NCBI GenBank assembly: GCA_045110475.1
Contig: JBGCGC010000010.1
Span: 53,254-117,253 of the forward strand
Source: Granulosicoccus sp045110475
Lineage (GTDB): Bacteria; Pseudomonadota; Gammaproteobacteria; Granulosicoccales; Granulosicoccaceae
Length of the DNA: 64,000 nucleotides
Direction: 5' to 3'
Part shown: piece by piece, positions 63,645 to 64,000 of the stretch
How the letters are laid out: each line of letters begins with the position of its first letter
Numbering within the stretch: the first letter of the stretch is position 1
Notes under the pieces: model-generated
What the model saw: the letters and a program-made list of their open reading frames with translations, nothing else
Databases searched by the model: none
Told to the model about the DNA's origin: nothing
Program-made: the position numbers and the translations under genes

Positions 63645-63881
63645 CTACCAGCACCAAGCCGCCACACAAAAATTCGCTTAACCAGGCTATTTTCATCAGT
63701 GAATCGGCTGCAATGACTTGCCCACAGACTGTTTGAAGCACCACTGGCACCCGGCCTATCTACTCCATCACACATCTGGCACCTGATCAATCTCTAGCGT
63801 GCAACGATTGCCCTACCCGCCTCTTACTTGTGCAGCATCCGTTGCCCATCCCTAGCCGGGCGCCCGTGGCTCTCGTGGAGG
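63645..63881 (-). mobile_element. IS91-family element end, copy B
   Basis: Directly repeated with 58324-58538. It begins right after the transposase stop (63882) on the minus strand and runs ~237 bases outward. Compared with copy A it has an extra ~30 bases near 63815-63850. It is the transposase-distal (presumed origin) end of an element whose body extends beyond the window. Confidence 0.72.
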
Positions 63882-64000
63882 CTAGCAACTCCCTGGCGGC
63901 GGCGCGCGTGCTCCAACAGCACACGTTGCTGAGCCTGCCGGTAGGGCACAGCTTGTGGCTTCCAGATGCGACAATATTTTGCCAATGACCATCGGATCTT
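63882..64000 (-). CDS. IS91-family transposase, C-terminal end (partial)
   Basis: The last 38 codons before a TAG at 63882-63884. DPMVIGKILSHLEATS and the closing GARAPPPGSC match the C-terminus of IS91-family rolling-circle transposases (an E-D-P-x-V-I-x-K-I-L-x-H-L core then R-A-P-P). The rest lies past the window edge, so intactness cannot be judged. Confidence 0.72.
   Translation of the reverse strand, partial: DPMVIGKILSHLEATSCALPAGSATCAVGARAPPPGSC

Noticed and set aside
58324..63881. Possible integron cassette array (small genes between repeats)
   Set aside because: No GTTRRRY/RYYYAAC core pairs between genes, gene orientations differ, and the repeats match an IS91 transposase end instead.
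1..64000. CRISPR array, tRNA, rRNA, riboswitch or phage integrase
   Set aside because: Looked for; no regularly spaced repeats, cloverleaf-like sequence, rRNA sequence, known aptamer pattern or integrase motif was recognised.

Overview
The window reads as chromosome of a free-living, probably marine gammaproteobacterium: roughly balanced base composition, many exported lipoproteins and outer-membrane proteins, a sugar-acid catabolic locus with two importers, flagellin, topoisomerase III and MscS-type genes. A Granulosicoccus-like organism would fit, but that is a guess from gene content; no rRNA, tRNA or marker gene settles it.

Layout. 1-5.9 kb: an aldehyde dehydrogenase cut by the window edge, a decayed efflux locus (LysR-type fragment, frameshifted RND pump C-terminus, TolC-like N-terminus), a translationally coupled beta-propeller/binding-protein pair of the kind linked to PQQ-dependent alcohol oxidation, a lone pseF and a fasciclin protein with an amber codon near its natural start. 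6.3-12.9 kb: flavoprotein, formate/nitrite-type transporter, BON-MscS channel, TVP38-like membrane protein and a c-heme/HAMP membrane sensor with no output domain. 13-17.5 kb: three lipoproteins and a beta-barrel-like protein, all on the minus strand and widely spaced. 17.9-29.4 kb: mixed housekeeping (2OG oxygenase, nfsA, two VOC proteins, topB, DUF3422, Cu/Zn superoxide dismutase with an extra domain, LysR regulator, MDR reductase). 29.4-33.9 kb: a 1001-residue copper-radical-oxidase-like secreted protein and an orphan, divergent flagellin.

34.3-58.3 kb is the main functional unit: sugar-acid uptake and breakdown. It has an HpaI-type aldolase, a DUF1932 dehydrogenase, a DMT exporter, two complete family-5 ABC importers (each with a double-ATPase fusion), a DapA-family enzyme, an IlvD/Edd dehydratase, three enolase-superfamily dehydratases, an esterase, an SMP-30 lactonase, uronate dehydrogenase and a FadR-type regulator. 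A FadR-type palindrome lies between the regulator and a nine-gene minus-strand operon. Together the genes can be read as oxidation of hexuronate to aldarolactone, lactone opening, dehydration to keto-deoxy acids and conversion to central metabolites; the aldehyde dehydrogenase for a last step is not in this locus.

58.3-64 kb is an accessory island bounded by two directly repeated ends of an IS91-family element, both with transposase remnants on the minus strand. Between them lie a ccdAB toxin-antitoxin pair with its own palindrome, four GNAT acetyltransferases, an AAA ATPase and an unrecognised secreted-looking ORF. Part of it is visibly AT-richer than the rest. No CRISPR array, integrase, tRNA or rRNA was found. 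A short REP-like repeat with inverted ends occurs at four intergenic places.
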